From Xiphophorus maculatus (lineage: Eukaryota; Chordata; Actinopteri; Cyprinodontiformes; Poeciliidae), in the NCBI RefSeq assembly GCF_002775205.1, contig NC_036447.1, forward strand, positions 25,526,501 to 25,590,500: a DNA stretch of 64,000 nt. Direction: 5' to 3'. The notes beneath the pieces are model-generated. The model saw nothing but the letters and a program-made list of their open reading frames with translations, ran no database searches and was not told where the DNA came from. The position numbers and the translations under genes are program-made. Positions 25,814 to 35,307 of the stretch are shown here, in pieces (the first letter of the stretch is position 1; each line of letters opens with the position of its first letter).

Positions 25814-27393
25814 AATATATATACAAACATCCTGGTCACGCTGGAACGGGAGAGAAATGTGTGTAATCCCCGAACCATTTCATCTAAGCCTGTGGTGAAG
25901 TGTGACATAAAGAAAACAGAAATCACGTGTGTCGCTGAAAAATAATAATAAAAAAAGATTTAGGTCACAGAAAACTCGTGTGTAATTACTTGCCGTAGTC
26001 GCATTAGTAAATACCATATTACGTAAAAATAATCTGAATTGAGCTGCGCCTTCATCAACGTAAGTGTCCATAACTGTCCACGTGAAAAAGGAAAGCTTTC
26101 ACACCGTCACTATGGTTACGGTGCGCCGCTTTATAAATTAGAGGTTGCCACATGTGGGGGGGGGAAAAAGATGTCCTGCTTTAAATATCATGTATAGAAT
26201 CAAGTAGTCGGTAAAAATGAATAATGGAATCTAAAACAGAGTTCGTAACAGCGTGCAGTTTGACGTATTGTGAAAATAAAATGATGGCGAAAAATTGCTC
26301 TACCTGTAACACCTGTTTTGCGAAGAGTAATTAAGTTTGATTAAGAACCTTAAATGCATTTAAAGCTGTAAGCTACACCTAGAAACAACGCCCAGAGAAT
26401 TACTACGGTGCAAAAAATAGAAATTTCAATGAATAAATGAATAATATTTACTGTACATAACTCTATGGAATTCATATAAAGTGTACGAGGGAGTTCATAC
26501 ATCCTGTCCCTCCGCGCTTATGTAAACAAATTACAGACGAGGCGCGAGCGAACGCGAAGTAAAATCAGCAGGAGCACGTTCACTTCCAAAACAAAAACAA
26601 AACGTGTGCTGGTCTGACAAAAGTTAAAAACGCCGAAGCCCGTCGGAGCGCGGGGTCAGACCTGTAGGATAGCGGACCGTGGAGCACACGGTAAACAAAG
26701 GCCCGTTTCTGAGTGCCAGCTCCATTTTGAACAATGCGGCTTCGTTTCTGTTTTGAGCTAAAAATAAAATTTGCACTTGAAGTGCTGCAAACGTGCCCTG
26801 CTTAACTGCGTGCACTTGCAGACCGACGTACCTGGGGTGCTTCCGAGCGTGCTGTGGCTCCTGAAACTACTCTCGGTACAGTAGCTGGCATCCTCATCAT
26901 CTGGTAGGTCCTCCAGATAGTCAGACTCGTTTCCCAAGGCCTCCTCATCTTCTAGATCCGACGACGGATTGTCGTTCAATTCGTCTTCGTCCGAACGGTA
27001 GCTTAAATTATCGTCCTCCTCGTCGCTGTTGTCGTCGTAGACCACCTTGGTTTGAGGTCGCCTCACTCCGCCTCTACTGCCGCGGCCACCTCTGGACCCC
27101 CTACCCCTTCCTCTGCCCCGCGATGCCGCTGCAGCCGCTGCTATGGAGGCTCCAACTTTCCTACGGCCCCGCGACGAATGAAAGTTCTCTCGGCCGGAGA
27201 TATCCGTATCCACCTCCACGGAACCGATGCTGCAAACACCGCCACTTCCTCCTCGTCCCCGGCCCCGTCCTCTGCCTCTTCCCCGTCCACGCATCCCTCT
27301 GGTCCTGCCACCCCGAGAGCCCCGGACTGGCCCCGGTGAGCTTTCCCGCATCGCGGCTGCTTGTTTGGGCGGCCTTCCTCTTCTCCCCCTCAT
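1..27393 (-). CDS. bptf: BPTF, nucleosome-remodelling factor subunit (22 coding exons, 3' part off window)
   Basis: BPTF is the large NURF subunit that recruits the ISWI ATPase to chromatin and reads histone marks in the nucleus. Coding exons, 5' to 3' on the minus strand: 27393-26832, 23356-22534, 20282-20231, 20131-19963, 19334-19083, 18864-18676, 17858-17676, 17077-16899, 16737-16558, 16475-16294, 16083-15952, 14252-14123, 13651-13516, 12856-12593, 11767-9754, 5886-5762, 5482-5354, 4317-4167, 3294-3255, 3029-2804, 2724-2575, 58-1. Every junction keeps phase with no in-frame stop, giving about 2,108 codons. Recognition rests on near-identity to remembered vertebrate BPTF at many points: MRGRRGRPPKQ start, DDT, first PHD, KLGQEGKYRVYHNQYS, FGITWR, GPYGIRSEYCIRKIICP. 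The C-terminal Gln-rich region, second PHD and bromodomain lie beyond position 1. Exon edges are my own splice calls, so single edges could shift by a few bases. Confidence 0.96.
59..2574. other. BPTF intron 21-22 with a diverged ATTAATCG-type repeat
   Basis: This 2.5-kb intron has no coding segment I can support. Bases from about 1690 to 2076 match the right half of an interspersed repeat also found at 3428-3815 and 17208-17632 (shared blocks such as the end with CGATTAATC and GGTTGCA). The rest is unremarkable AT-rich sequence. Confidence 0.6.
3428..3815 (+). repeat. Interspersed repeat with AATCGATT-type ends
   Basis: This BPTF intron segment shares order and wording with 17208-17632: an AATCGATTATT start, a central GAAATAAAATGTTTATTTTC block, and an ATCCGATTAATC end. 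This is the pattern of a short non-autonomous DNA transposon family common in fish, probably hAT-like by its ends. Confidence 0.55.
5887..9753. other. 3.9-kb BPTF intron with hairpin, CpG-rich segment and Tc1-type fragment
   Basis: No coding exon is supported. It holds a 17-bp perfect hairpin at 7210-7252, a CpG-rich segment at about 7880-8560, and a degraded fish Tc1/mariner-type fragment at about 8930-9130 whose wording (GGAAACCACACACTTCAAAG, then GACCAACACAAAGTAGTGCA) is typical of those repeats. Confidence 0.6.
7210..7252. repeat. Perfect 17-bp inverted repeat, 9-nt loop
   Basis: The left arm TAGGCTACTACGACCAC (7210-7226) is exactly complementary to the right arm at 7236-7252, with loop CGGGTCATA. 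It is too short for a typical transposon and may be a palindromic element relic. Confidence 0.85.
9754..11767 (-). CDS. bptf: BPTF exon 15: large Ser/Thr-rich exon
   Basis: This 2,014-nt exon opens KSSIQEHKAAIKEEPSDP, has VDVSKGFLTRVAYKKK near its start, then a long low-complexity Ser/Asn/Glu/Thr region that is poorly conserved. It ends with the strongly conserved LLKFSRTKKTRSDTALPSY, KSSRRSIFVLPHDDL, YNAKPAQDIWPYPSPRPTFG and ITW-R. A Thr-run (TTTSTTTTVVST) corresponds to a similar run in mammals. It is the longest open reading segment in the window. Overlapping open frames on the other strand are shadows of it. Confidence 0.96.
12593..16475 (-). CDS. bptf: BPTF exons 10-14: conserved middle region
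   Basis: Exon 10 encodes DHDKRRHLSHKFCMTPAGEF and HPNWASHR. Exon 11 encodes NWIKAVQMCSKAREFALAMA through SLGHTR. Exon 12 encodes LNRMTSMEREEKEKVKKREK and TWVKYTFPIKHQ. Exon 13 encodes VWKQKGEEYRVTGYGGWSF through KLPGNTNANYRKELEG. Exon 14 is a Glu/Lys/Ser-rich segment of low conservation. Exons 10-13 match vertebrate BPTF almost residue for residue. Introns between them hold fish repeats: a truncated ATTAATCG-type repeat near 15755-15860, a Tc1-type fragment near 12960-13310 and a purine-rich tract at 14480-14815. Confidence 0.93.
12960..13310. repeat. Tc1/mariner-derived short element (degraded)
   Basis: The left side has TTTCCACATATTGTCATACAA followed by ACAACCACAAACTTTAAGGT; the right side has TGTGAATACTTTTGTAAAC. 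These are hallmark phrases of a widespread fish Tc1-type repeat. It lies in the intron between BPTF exons 13 and 14. Boundaries are approximate. Confidence 0.5.
14480..14815 (+). repeat. Purine-rich low-complexity tract
   Basis: About 330 bases on the plus strand are dominated by A and G (AAGGAAG, GAAAGAAGG, GGAAGAAAAAGG) with few pyrimidines. It lies in the intron between BPTF exons 12 and 13. Open frames across it on the minus strand are Phe/Ser/Leu-rich artefacts. Confidence 0.7.
15755..15860 (+). repeat. Truncated copy of the ATTAATCG element
   Basis: It begins TAGGGTTGAAACGATTAATC and continues through several ATCGATTA repeats to ACTGGAGTATTCAGACT, matching the left end of the copies at 3428 and 17208. 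The right half is missing. It lies in the intron between BPTF exons 11 and 12. Confidence 0.55.
16558..20282 (-). CDS. bptf: BPTF exons 3-9: linker, Glu/Lys coiled region, Gly/Ser linkers
   Basis: Exons 3 and 4 encode IWYYSTK and QLAEVIDRLDKEYWEADL through MDITEDLTNKARG. Exon 5 is a Glu/Lys/Arg-rich predicted coiled coil. Exons 6 and 7 are Ser/Gly/Pro-rich and poorly conserved; exon 6 has a run of six Gly codons at about 18815-18835. Exon 8 returns to the conserved TRLRNPDSKLSQLKSQQV, and exon 9 to FKLGQEGKYRVYHNQYS. Exon 8 contains no start codon in its frame but fits both phase and homology. Exon 9 ends at a GC donor rather than GT. Confidence 0.9.
17208..17632 (+). mobile_element. Non-autonomous DNA element, most complete copy of the ATTAATCG family
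   Basis: The left end reads GATGAAACGATTAATTGGAT and the right end TAACTGTTAGTTGCAGCCCT, which are roughly inverted to each other. It lies in the intron between BPTF exons 7 and 8. Diverged or partial copies sit at 1690-2076, 3428-3815 and 15755-15860, all in the same orientation. Confidence 0.55.
20640..21617 (+). repeat. Probable hAT-type interspersed repeat (TATCGG ends)
   Basis: The left side has GGATATCGTATCGGGTCAAC and GTATCGTATCGGAAGTGAAA. The right side has TGGTGTCGGTCAGAAGAGGC and ends near GTGCATCTCTAG. These are familiar fish repeat phrases of a hAT-like element. No transposase frame survives. It lies in the intron between BPTF exons 2 and 3; the left boundary is uncertain. Confidence 0.4.
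22534..23356 (-). CDS. bptf: BPTF exon 2: DDT domain and first PHD finger
   Basis: This exon joins exon 1 in phase 1 (STPG then RKRSRALRPRSP). It carries the DDT domain around YEVLRNFGTVLRLSPFRFED, a helical module that in this family contacts ISWI-type ATPases. The first PHD finger follows, with Cys/His ligands in order C-C-C-C-H-C-C-C (HCRVCHRLGDLLCCETC, then YHLEC and CEVC). The exon ends KYWFLNRRIVV in phase 2 at a gtaagt donor. Conservation with mammalian BPTF is very high here, so this is the strongest anchor for the gene. Confidence 0.97.
23550..23978 (+). repeat. hAT-like repeat, copy B (ends CACGACAGGCCT)
   Basis: The right end is ATCCAGCAAAATTTGTTATC then ACGACAGGCCT, and the interior matches the copy at 25291-25728 (GAAAATGGTCTCAAAACAAC, then a TTATCGCAAT block). 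The left end is degraded. It lies in BPTF intron 1. Confidence 0.5.
24456..24687 (+). mobile_element. tRNA-derived SINE with 17-bp target-site duplications
   Basis: The body (24473-24670) begins with a tRNA-like head: an A-box-like TGGTGGTTAGCGCG and a B box GGGTTCGACTCCC. A tRNA-unrelated region and an A-rich tail follow. The body is flanked by identical 17-bp repeats AAAAAGGCAAGTCGATT at 24456-24472 and 24671-24687, the signature of LINE-mediated insertion. Perfect duplications suggest a young insertion. The acceptor stem does not pair, so this is not a functional tRNA gene. It lies in BPTF intron 1. Confidence 0.88.
25291..25728 (+). mobile_element. hAT-like non-autonomous element, copy A
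   Basis: The left end AGACCTGTCACGATAAAC and right end GTTATTCTGACAGGCCTT form imperfect terminal inverted repeats. The interior matches the copy at 23550-23978. About 430 bp with no coding capacity. It lies in BPTF intron 1. Confidence 0.55.
25764..25809. repeat. (TA)n microsatellite
   Basis: Uninterrupted alternating T and A in BPTF intron 1. Open frames over it encode Tyr/Ile repeats and are not genes. Confidence 0.95.
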
Positions 27394-27660
27394 TGTAGGA
27401 GAGAAGCTACGTTCCGCTTCAATCTCGGTGCTCGGAAGAGGCGCACACTCCGGAGAAAAACGGGGAGGACGACAATAGCGGGTCCGGCGACGGTTCTCAA
27501 TGGGTCCCCACAGAGCCCGGGTCTCGGTTTGAAGGAGGAAAGCTTAAACTGAATGGCCGGTGTCCCGCTCCGAGTCGCCTGCAGACGCCATTTTTCTTCT
27601 CGACTCTCCCTCCGTTGAAAACACAGCAGGCCTCAAAGCTGCGTAAAGTTACACTCAGGC
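26830..27660 (-). promoter_or_regulatory. CpG-rich first exon, 5' UTR and probable BPTF promoter region
   Basis: CpG-dense sequence covers BPTF exon 1 and the bases just upstream of the start codon. No TATA box is evident. This fits a housekeeping CpG-island promoter, but the exact transcription start cannot be seen, and 27400-27600 could be 5' UTR. Confidence 0.5.
26832..27393 (-). CDS. bptf: BPTF exon 1: basic AT-hook-like start and acidic region
   Basis: The ATG at 27393-27391 opens MRGRRGRPPKQ, the invariant BPTF N-terminus, whose RGRP is AT-hook-like. Next comes an Arg/Gly-rich stretch (about residues 25-105), then VVYDD and a long Asp/Glu-rich block, ending in ASYCTESSFRSHST as in mammals. 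The exon ends in phase 1 at STP-G before a gtacgt donor. The GC-rich sequence is typical of a CpG-island first exon. An open frame runs past the donor but is intronic, because the next exon resumes the BPTF protein exactly. Confidence 0.95.
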
Positions 27661-28448
27661 AGTAACGTTGAAACCGGAAGTGAGCCTCCTTCCCATTAGC
27701 GTTTAGGAGCTGATAATAGTCGTGAAAATAGCACAGTAAGGTAAGAACCATTAACTGAATGAATTTGAACAACTTATTACGCCTCCTACAAATTAAAATC
27801 AATATAGGGAGAAGTCTGAAACTATGAAGTTTTAACATGTTTACTGGAGCTCTTCCGGAGAAGTGACGGTCACCTCCAGCTTGACGCTGCCAAACCTGAG
27901 TTAATTCGCGGTCACGTGACTCTATTCTACAACAGACGCAATAGCCGTAGTTCATAAAATTACTTATCCATGCTAACGCTAAGTGCACTTAACTAGCCGC
28001 TTACCGCGTGTATGAACAGATGCAAACACAGGTGGGCCAGATATATCGTTGATTATGTACTGCAATAACCTCTTATAGTATGTTTTCAGCCCCGACGCCA
28101 TTATCGTCACATACGGCGCAGCGAACGACACTGAGCTGGACTTAAAGAACTTATTAAAGTTTGTCCCACTCACACTTTCACATATCAAAGTTAATTTTTT
28201 TTCTTTACACAGTTGCATTATCCCTTTTTATTTTCTACCGAATTTACATAGATAAATTACATTTTGACAATGTGTTTCTTATCCTTTCTAAATAGCAGCT
28301 CAACAGACAAGCTAACTAAAGATTGCTTTCTGACGCAGCCTAATATCAATAACGCTGTTTTTACATATGAATAAATCCAGTCAATAGGAAGATTAAACAC
28401 GTGGTACCATCTGGATTATTACGGCATATTTGATGACGTATGATAACA
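27661..28448. other. Spacer between BPTF and tRNA-Ser
   Basis: No coding exon or RNA gene is supported. An open frame at 27497-27988 on the minus strand overlaps the BPTF upstream region and shows no recognisable protein. Confidence 0.5.
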
Positions 28449-28530
28449 GTTGTCGTGGCCGAGTGGTTAAGGCGATGGACTAGAAATCCATTGGGGTCTC
28501 CCCGCGCAGGTTCGAATCCTGCCGACAACG
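28449..28530 (+). tRNA. tRNA-Ser(AGA)
   Basis: An 82-nt type II tRNA. The acceptor stem GTTGTCG pairs with CGACAAC, with G as discriminator base. The A box is TGGCCGAGTGG. The anticodon stem ATGGA/TCCAT surrounds loop CTAGAAA with AGA at 28482-28484. There is a long variable arm, and the B box GGTTCGAATCC is perfect. A T6 pol III terminator starts at 28534. Apart from compensated acceptor-stem changes it reads like the standard vertebrate serine tRNA. Confidence 0.97.
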
Positions 28531-31064
28531 ACATTTTTTCCTTTCATTATCACAGCCAATAAAGAAATCTACTTGTTTTGCCCAAAATTATACCATATTA
28601 TGCCACTATGCTTCTCAAACAACTTCAATTTATATACAGCGTGTTAGAATCCAATTCTAAATTCATTAAAATCCAATCAAGTCAAACATTTACAGTCACA
28701 CCCAATGTAATACAGTTGAATACTTTGGACCTTCAACAGTGGCTCGTTACTTTGGCTAAAAATGAAAAACAGATAACAAATCTGAACCGGTAAAACAAGT
28801 GCAGCCTCCGCATATGGTGCGCCTGCTCTCCAACTGAGCCATGTGGCGCCCGTTTTCAGTCTCTTGATTCTGTGTCGTCCCTCTGTTGTGCCTGGAAGCT
28901 CTACGTCATTAATTCACTGGAATGTCAGCAGGATTTTCTGCTGCCACCGTCCTCTGTGTCCCCTCTCTCCTCACTGGCCCAGTGCCGCTGTCTTGTCTCA
29001 GTCAAGTCAATTTATGATGATACACACTTATTTCACAACTTGATTTTCTTATCTTCCTCCATCTTGTCTAGTGGTGTTTAAAACTATAAGAATAAAAAGC
29101 CCAAGGACTTTTAACTCAATGTGTTGAGTTATTTTTTCTCTTCCTAAGCCTGGCGAGGCGTGGCACCCAAGCAGACGACCCTAAACAACACTTTCTTTCT
29201 TTGGCTGATGAGTTACAAATTGATATTCTTAAACGATAAACATTCATTATAAATCTTAATAAATCTAATAATCTTAAAAAAGTTATTAAATGCATTAACT
29301 TGAGATTTTTAACAGTACACTTTCAAAAAATCTATCTACATGTAACAAATATTTGTGCATATAATTTTGTAGAAGGAAAAGAAAACATCAAATCAATCAA
29401 ATAAATTAATATTTGTCTCCCTAATTTACAAAAATTATGTAAAGCATACACACCAACATCATATTTGCCAAACAAATTGCAGCTAAAAGCAAAACATGCA
29501 GGTGTCTGGCTAAAATTAATCCAACCTCTCTCTGTACCCACACCAGTCTCTTCTAACACTACACTGCCCTCTTGTGTGCAAGTAATCTAACTACCAACTG
29601 CAATCGAAAATGAAAGAAAACTACAATTATTTTCCTGTGCAACATAAAAATCTGACAAGTTATAATATAATAATATAAAATAATATATAAGGATAACATA
29701 ATTTATATCGCTATTTTCACCCTGTGGTTTGTACTATGAAGTACCTATTTTTCATTTGGCTTAACCAATTCTGATTATTTTTTCTTCAAAATCGCTGAAT
29801 CTTCGCATTTTCGCATTCAAATGCTCAGAAGCGAAGCCGGTGAGGCAGCAGTGAGCTGAGCCTCACCTGGAATTGATCAACCTCTCGCTAACTGCACTGG
29901 CTGCCATTTTATGTGAGCTTGCTCCTCCTGTCTGTACGTCACCAATAAAATGATTAAAAAACATTTAATGTATGAACTAATTGCCATAATTTAGCTTATG
30001 TATATAATGTAAAGTGTTTTATGTCACCAACTGTGTGTAACGTGTATCGTGTGCTGAGAAGCGATCAGAAACAGCAGAGAACAGATTCGAGGTGAGGCAG
30101 GCAGTTCTCTTGCCTCATGGCAGGGGGCGCTCATGATCCCAGACATTGTGACTCCACAACTGCAGAGTAAGAGACAGTAACAGCGAGCTAGCCATACATT
30201 CAAGTGCAGCTATATATTTATGGTTTTCTCCTTTTACCACAGCAATCACTTATGAATAATCGCAAAATAAACATTAATACACACGACTGCAACAGGCTGA
30301 ATGTTCTGCTCTTTGCACAATGTAGTGGTAAACATATTCTGACTTTTTTTTGGTCAGTTGAGCAGGAAATTAGAAGGAGGCAGAAGAGAATGACATGCAG
30401 CAGATTGCCCAGGACATGGAATTGAACCCAGGGAAACTGTGTTGAGGTCTACAGCCTCTGCAGATGTTAAACAAAACATAACTTGCAGTCTTATTGTAAA
30501 GTTGATTAACGCCAAAAATAACTGAATCAGGCGTTCCTTAGCCCCTTGTTCTTCTCTTTTATACCAGCAGACAACACATAAGCTCAACAAAGCAACATAA
30601 CAACATAAGCTTTATATTTATAGCAAGGAATTAATTTAATAGTCAACTTTTTTCCTGTATTAGTAATGATTTCTGGTTACGTTTTAGTACTTTCATGGAT
30701 TGTATTTTTTTGCCTTTTCTACTCAGATTTTCATGTTAAGTTGCACTTTATTTTGTTAAGTTTGTTATACTATCTTGAATCTGTTATTTTAAATAAAGAC
30801 TAACAGAAAGATCACACAGTTCCTTTCATTCTTGATAAAACCTGTTTTTTCTTCTTATAACAAACAAACCAGACATAACAAGTTTGGGCTTCTTCAGGGA
30901 ACAAAGTATTAAATTATGATTACAATTATCATCTAATATTATGTACAGATGTAATTCTAATATTAATTTAACGCCTGGGACCCTGGAGAAGTCCAAACTT
31001 GTTAAATCAGCTTTTTTATGTTTGGTATAAAAAACAACACAGAATTTATCAAAAAAAGAAAAGA

Positions 31065-31290
31065 TAAATGGACTGAACTTGTGTAGTGCCTTGTTAATCC
31101 TTTAGACCACTCAAAGCGCTTCACACTACAGTCACATTCACCCACACACACATTTACACCGACATGCAGATTGGTGGGTAACTTGGGGTTGAGTGCCTTG
31201 CCCAGGGGCACCTCAACATGTGGCAGGAGGAAGCTGAAATCAAACTTACAACCTTCTGATCACAAGACGATCACTCTACCCTCAGAACCA
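31065..31290 (-). repeat. Common fish interspersed repeat (AAATGGACTG type)
   Basis: It starts GATAAATGGACTGAACTTGT, has CCACTCAAAGCGCTTCACAC in the middle and TTGCCCAGGGGCACCTCAAC later. This wording is widely repeated in teleost genomes. Strand is not certain. A partial copy of its first words occurs near 63373. Confidence 0.55.
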
Positions 31291-31539
31291 CAGCAAAAAA
31301 ATAAATAAAAAATCCACTTTATGATCCTTTTGTTCATCTTTTTTTAAAACAATATAATGAGCCACATTTCACTACAAAAAAGTGCAATTTAACATTAAAA
31401 GTGAGAAATTGTTACTATTATAAGAAGAATTTAAATTCTTAAATTAATATGTTGCTATGAATATTGAGCTGTGTGTTGTTGCGCCATCTACCATTCAAAA
31501 GGCAAAGGGCTGTTTTTAATTTTTTCAAGCAATTCCGGC

Positions 31540-31700
31540 AATTTCTTGAACCCTTTTGGGGGTAATTTACATCGACCAATTGACCTAACCCACATGTTTT
31601 AGGAGATGTGAGGCATAACCGGAGCACCCTGAGAAAACCCACACAAGCACTGGGAGAACACGCAAACTGCACACAGCAAAGATCTGACACATCCTCTCTG
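31540..31700. repeat. Fish interspersed repeat (GGAGAAAACCC type)
   Basis: The phrases CATGTTTTAGGAGATGTGAG, ACCGGAGCACCCTGAGAAAA and ACTGGGAGAACACGCAAACT are diverged versions of a sequence found in very many copies in fish. Confidence 0.5.
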
Positions 31701-31743
31701 TGAGCTGCAGTGTTAACCACTTTTTTTTCATTTCAAATCCATC

Positions 31744-32598
31744 TTAACGTTTGAATGCTTTATTGAATTGGGTCAGGAAGGGATCTGTTTCTAGTTGGTT
31801 AATGGGGGCTGGAGGGGGATGAGGGGAACTTGCCTTTTTAAAATTTCTCGATGGTGAAAGCGAGCTTCCCGTGTACAGAGTCTTCTTACCGCTGTGTGAC
31901 CAACACAAGTGTGGTTCCTCTGTTGCAGGTCTTCCACCTTCTCCAAAATGTGCGGATTTTTGCTGGAGATCTTCCTTCTCAGCTCTGAGTGTCGGCAGGC
32001 TGCATATCATAATTAGCTCTTTCCAAATGAACACTTTTCTCACAACTCATCTGCTGCTGGTATTTTTCTACTTGTTCTTTTAGTGCAGCAACATCGGTTT
32101 CGTACCTGCAGTTTAACTCCTGGTATAAACCTTTAATCCTCTCCAGCTCGACCTGTGCATCCCTTTCCTTCTCTTGCAGGCGTTTGATCTTTTTACCCAT
32201 ACTTTCTCGGAGGGCGGCATTCATAGCTCTGGCGTTGTTGAGAAGCGCCATGTCCTCCTTTGACTTCTCCAGGTGAGTTTTTTTCTCCTGAGTGACATGC
32301 AGCTGAAGATGTTCCACCTTCTGCTGCAGAGAAGACATTTTAAATGTTTCGCCAACCCACGGAATTTCTCCAGCAGCGTCTCAAACTCTTTTGACATTTC
32401 GTCAAAGAGACAATCCTTCTCAGCTCTCAGTTCGCCAATTTGCTGGAGGTCCTGCTTTGCTCTTTCTGAATTGGCTTTTCTTTCCTGGTCCAAGATGTTC
32501 TGATACGTTTCCACCTCTTGTTTCAGCCCAGAAACATCTTTTTCATACTTGCAGTTCAGCTCTTTGTATGAAAGCTGTTCCTGCAAACTTTTCCTCAA
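31744..32598 (-). pseudogene. Decayed coiled-coil protein fragment with two internal repeats
   Basis: Three overlapping minus-strand frames together encode a Glu/Lys/Gln-rich heptad pattern typical of a long coiled coil. The frame changes near 32340 and again near 31995, with no splice signals, so the reading frame is broken at least twice. Two repeat units can be seen about 450 nt apart: ELNCKYEKDVSGLKQEVETY and ELNCRYETDVAALKEQVEKY. Each continues to an ELRAEKD/LRAEKED block. The parent gene is not identified. A real gene with assembly errors is the main alternative. Confidence 0.6.
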
Positions 32599-32639
32599 CA
32601 GTATCTAGGCCTGTTTAGGCCCTAAAACTGTATCTCAGC

Positions 32640-34692
32640 ACCCCTGAATCAGGTTGCCACCCTTCCCGTAAAATACGGAGTCGTCTCATATTTGGCCGTT
32701 AAATGTGCGTCCCGTATTTAACCGATACATATCTGTCCGATAGAAACGCCTATCATACACACGTCAACACTAAGTTTAACAATAATGACCAAAATAAAAC
32801 ACAGGAAATATTAAGGTCAGCTAAATTGTCGTGGCGGGAGACTAAAGGACCCCGAACGCTACGGACCGACGCTGAACGTCACCGTTGCCTAGAGACGGAC
32901 ACTACGCAGCCGCGGTGAGCTGCTATCAACCTGCGTCTTTTTAAAACGTCCTCGACTCGATTCCATGTCCTTTGAAGCAAAAACGCTTTTAAAATACAGA
33001 CGTGAGTGAAAAGACGCGCATTATAAGCTGAATAATTTAAGAGAGGATGGATACTGTGGACATCGAAAGACAAAAAAAAAGTGTCCGTCGTGGCGCAGTG
33101 TGCTGCTGGATGTCAGACCCATCAGAACCTTAAGAACCAGAAATCAGCGTCTCTTCATCCTCAATCATCTCCTGAGGCTGATATGGTACAAAACATTTAG
33201 TTATTATTGATTAAGTTTCTTATTGTGATTGTTCTCGAAACATTGAGCAAACAGAAAATGTCCAAGGTAATAAAATACACATATTATCCTACTTCACCAT
33301 ACTGTAACTTGCCAGTCTTATGGACGCACACTCTCATAAAACCACAAAACTACCTACGAACACAACTCCTGCTGACCTGCACTGCTTCTTGAACAGCGTT
33401 TTGATCAAAATATTACTCACAAACCGGTCGCGCCACCTAGTGGCGAAACTAAGAACTACAATACAGCCTTCAGAGTATTTTATTCTATTCAAAATAGTCT
33501 GTGATTCACTTGTTTTTATCCCATATACGATCATCTCTTGTGAACGTTTTTCAGTGTCTATGCATTGGCACTGAAATTTTGCTTGTTTAGCCAAACATTT
33601 ATTTTATTGCTCTTGTGTCACCAAACATAGTACGTCTTGGAAAAAGAGAGTGGGAAAGAAAATTTGGAAGAAATAGATGAGGCCTGGAAAGTTTGTTTCT
33701 TTTATCAAACATTTATTGCTTTCCTAGTCCTTTTTTTGCTTTGTATACAGATGTGGGAACTGGTAACAATATGCTAAGTTGATGCCATAAGTGGAACCTT
33801 TAGGTTTGGTACCTGGCACTGTTAAAGTTGCATCGTCACATTTCTATTTACAGCATACACATTCTTCCTGTACGTTTGTTTGCTTTCACGGTATTCTGCG
33901 GCTTCCTGCCGCAGCCTAAAACAGCGCAAAATTGGTTAACCATAAACCTCACACTGTCTTGTATTATTAGACTTGCTGGTTTCTGTGTAGGCCAGTGTGT
34001 TTCCACCCCAAGTAGTCTCCTTATGCTAAGCAGCCAGCAGGGGGCGCTAACTCCTCATTAACTTCACATGCATAAAAACAGAAGTAAACTCAAGTAGCAA
34101 CTGACAGACCAGCTACAGTTTTTCATCTGGTGCTTGCGCTCCTCTTCCTCTGTTGTCACCCCAGGCAACTGCCAATTTGCGAGAGATGGCACAAGGGAGC
34201 AAAGAGGAGTAAAACATAATAGGACAACAGAAAACATAAGTGAAATACAGGTCAAGGAATAAATAATAGACATAATCAAACTAAAAACAACTAGACTGAA
34301 CTAAATCAAAACCGAAACAAGGCTTACATGATCAAAAAATAACGACTGGCTAAGACAAACGCAGAACAAATAATCAAAACTATGAAACAAAACAACCCAA
34401 AGTCCTGACAGAAATGACCGTCAGCGCTGAAAGAGCCCTTAAAACAAAGATGTGCATAGAAATCCAGTGTCCGGAGCTTCAAATTTGATTGTCTACAGAG
34501 ACTTTCTGCGTATTTGTCTTAGCATGCAAATAAAATGACGTTTTAATTTGGCTGTCACAACAATTTTTCTTTCTTAGAATTAAAAAAAAAAGCCCAAAAC
34601 CATGTTTACTTTATATTAATGTGTTAATTACCGGTAGAATTTAGATTGACTTTCATTGTTTTGTTGCAAGAATAATAAAAGATAGTGGAATT

Positions 34693-34775
<83 letters not shown>

Positions 34776-35280
34776 ATGACAAGCCCCAAAGTACAAATAT
34801 TGTGTTAATATAAAAAAAATAATTAGGATAATTAGTAACTGTCGCATATAGCTGCTGAACAACAGATGTGAGAGGAAAAAGTAGACATTAATTGCTGATC
34901 TTTTCAGTGGGATGTGTAAGTTTGAGATGCAGTAACTATGACGCAGCTTTCGAAATAAAAGCTATTTATATTTTCTGATCATTTAATAACCCGCTGGTGA
35001 ACGAACTAACAAGATTTCACTAAAATCGAAAGCTTTACTTGATGTTACAGTGGTCCTATCCATCATCATTGCTTACTCCATCATTATTTACAGCATTCAC
35101 CAAAAAATAAAATCATTGCTCTCACGCGATCGCCTTTCACTTTCAGAACAATGTTTTGCATAAATCAAACGACGCCCTGCTTTCAATCCAAAACCCAACA
35201 GGCTCTTTTTCCAAATGATTAGAACCGTGACTCCGGCTTCCCATTTCCTGGTTACAAGTTAAGACTTCAGGTCCGTCTGA
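32640..35280. other. Intergenic region between coiled-coil pseudogene and first lectin gene
   Basis: I see no gene here. It holds a (TA)n tract at 34698-34770 and scattered repeat-like wording (for example GGCGCTAACT and GCCACCTAGTGGC near 33430 and 34045). Confidence 0.5.
34698..34770. repeat. (TA)n microsatellite
   Basis: About 36 uninterrupted TA units. Confidence 0.95.
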
Positions 35281-35307
35281 ACTTCCCTCGACTTGGTTCG
35301 GTTTTAT

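Larger units (their letters stand above)
28531..31740. other. Gene-poor AT-rich stretch with interspersed repeats
   Basis: No gene is supported. The stretch contains a fish repeat at 31065-31290, another repeat around 31540-31690, and an imperfect inverted repeat at 30871-31005. The remaining open frames are short, lack splice context and look random. Confidence 0.6.

Noticed and set aside
27052-27552. Plus-strand Pro/Arg-rich open frames
   Set aside because: Antisense to GC-rich BPTF exon 1 and its upstream region; composition artefacts.
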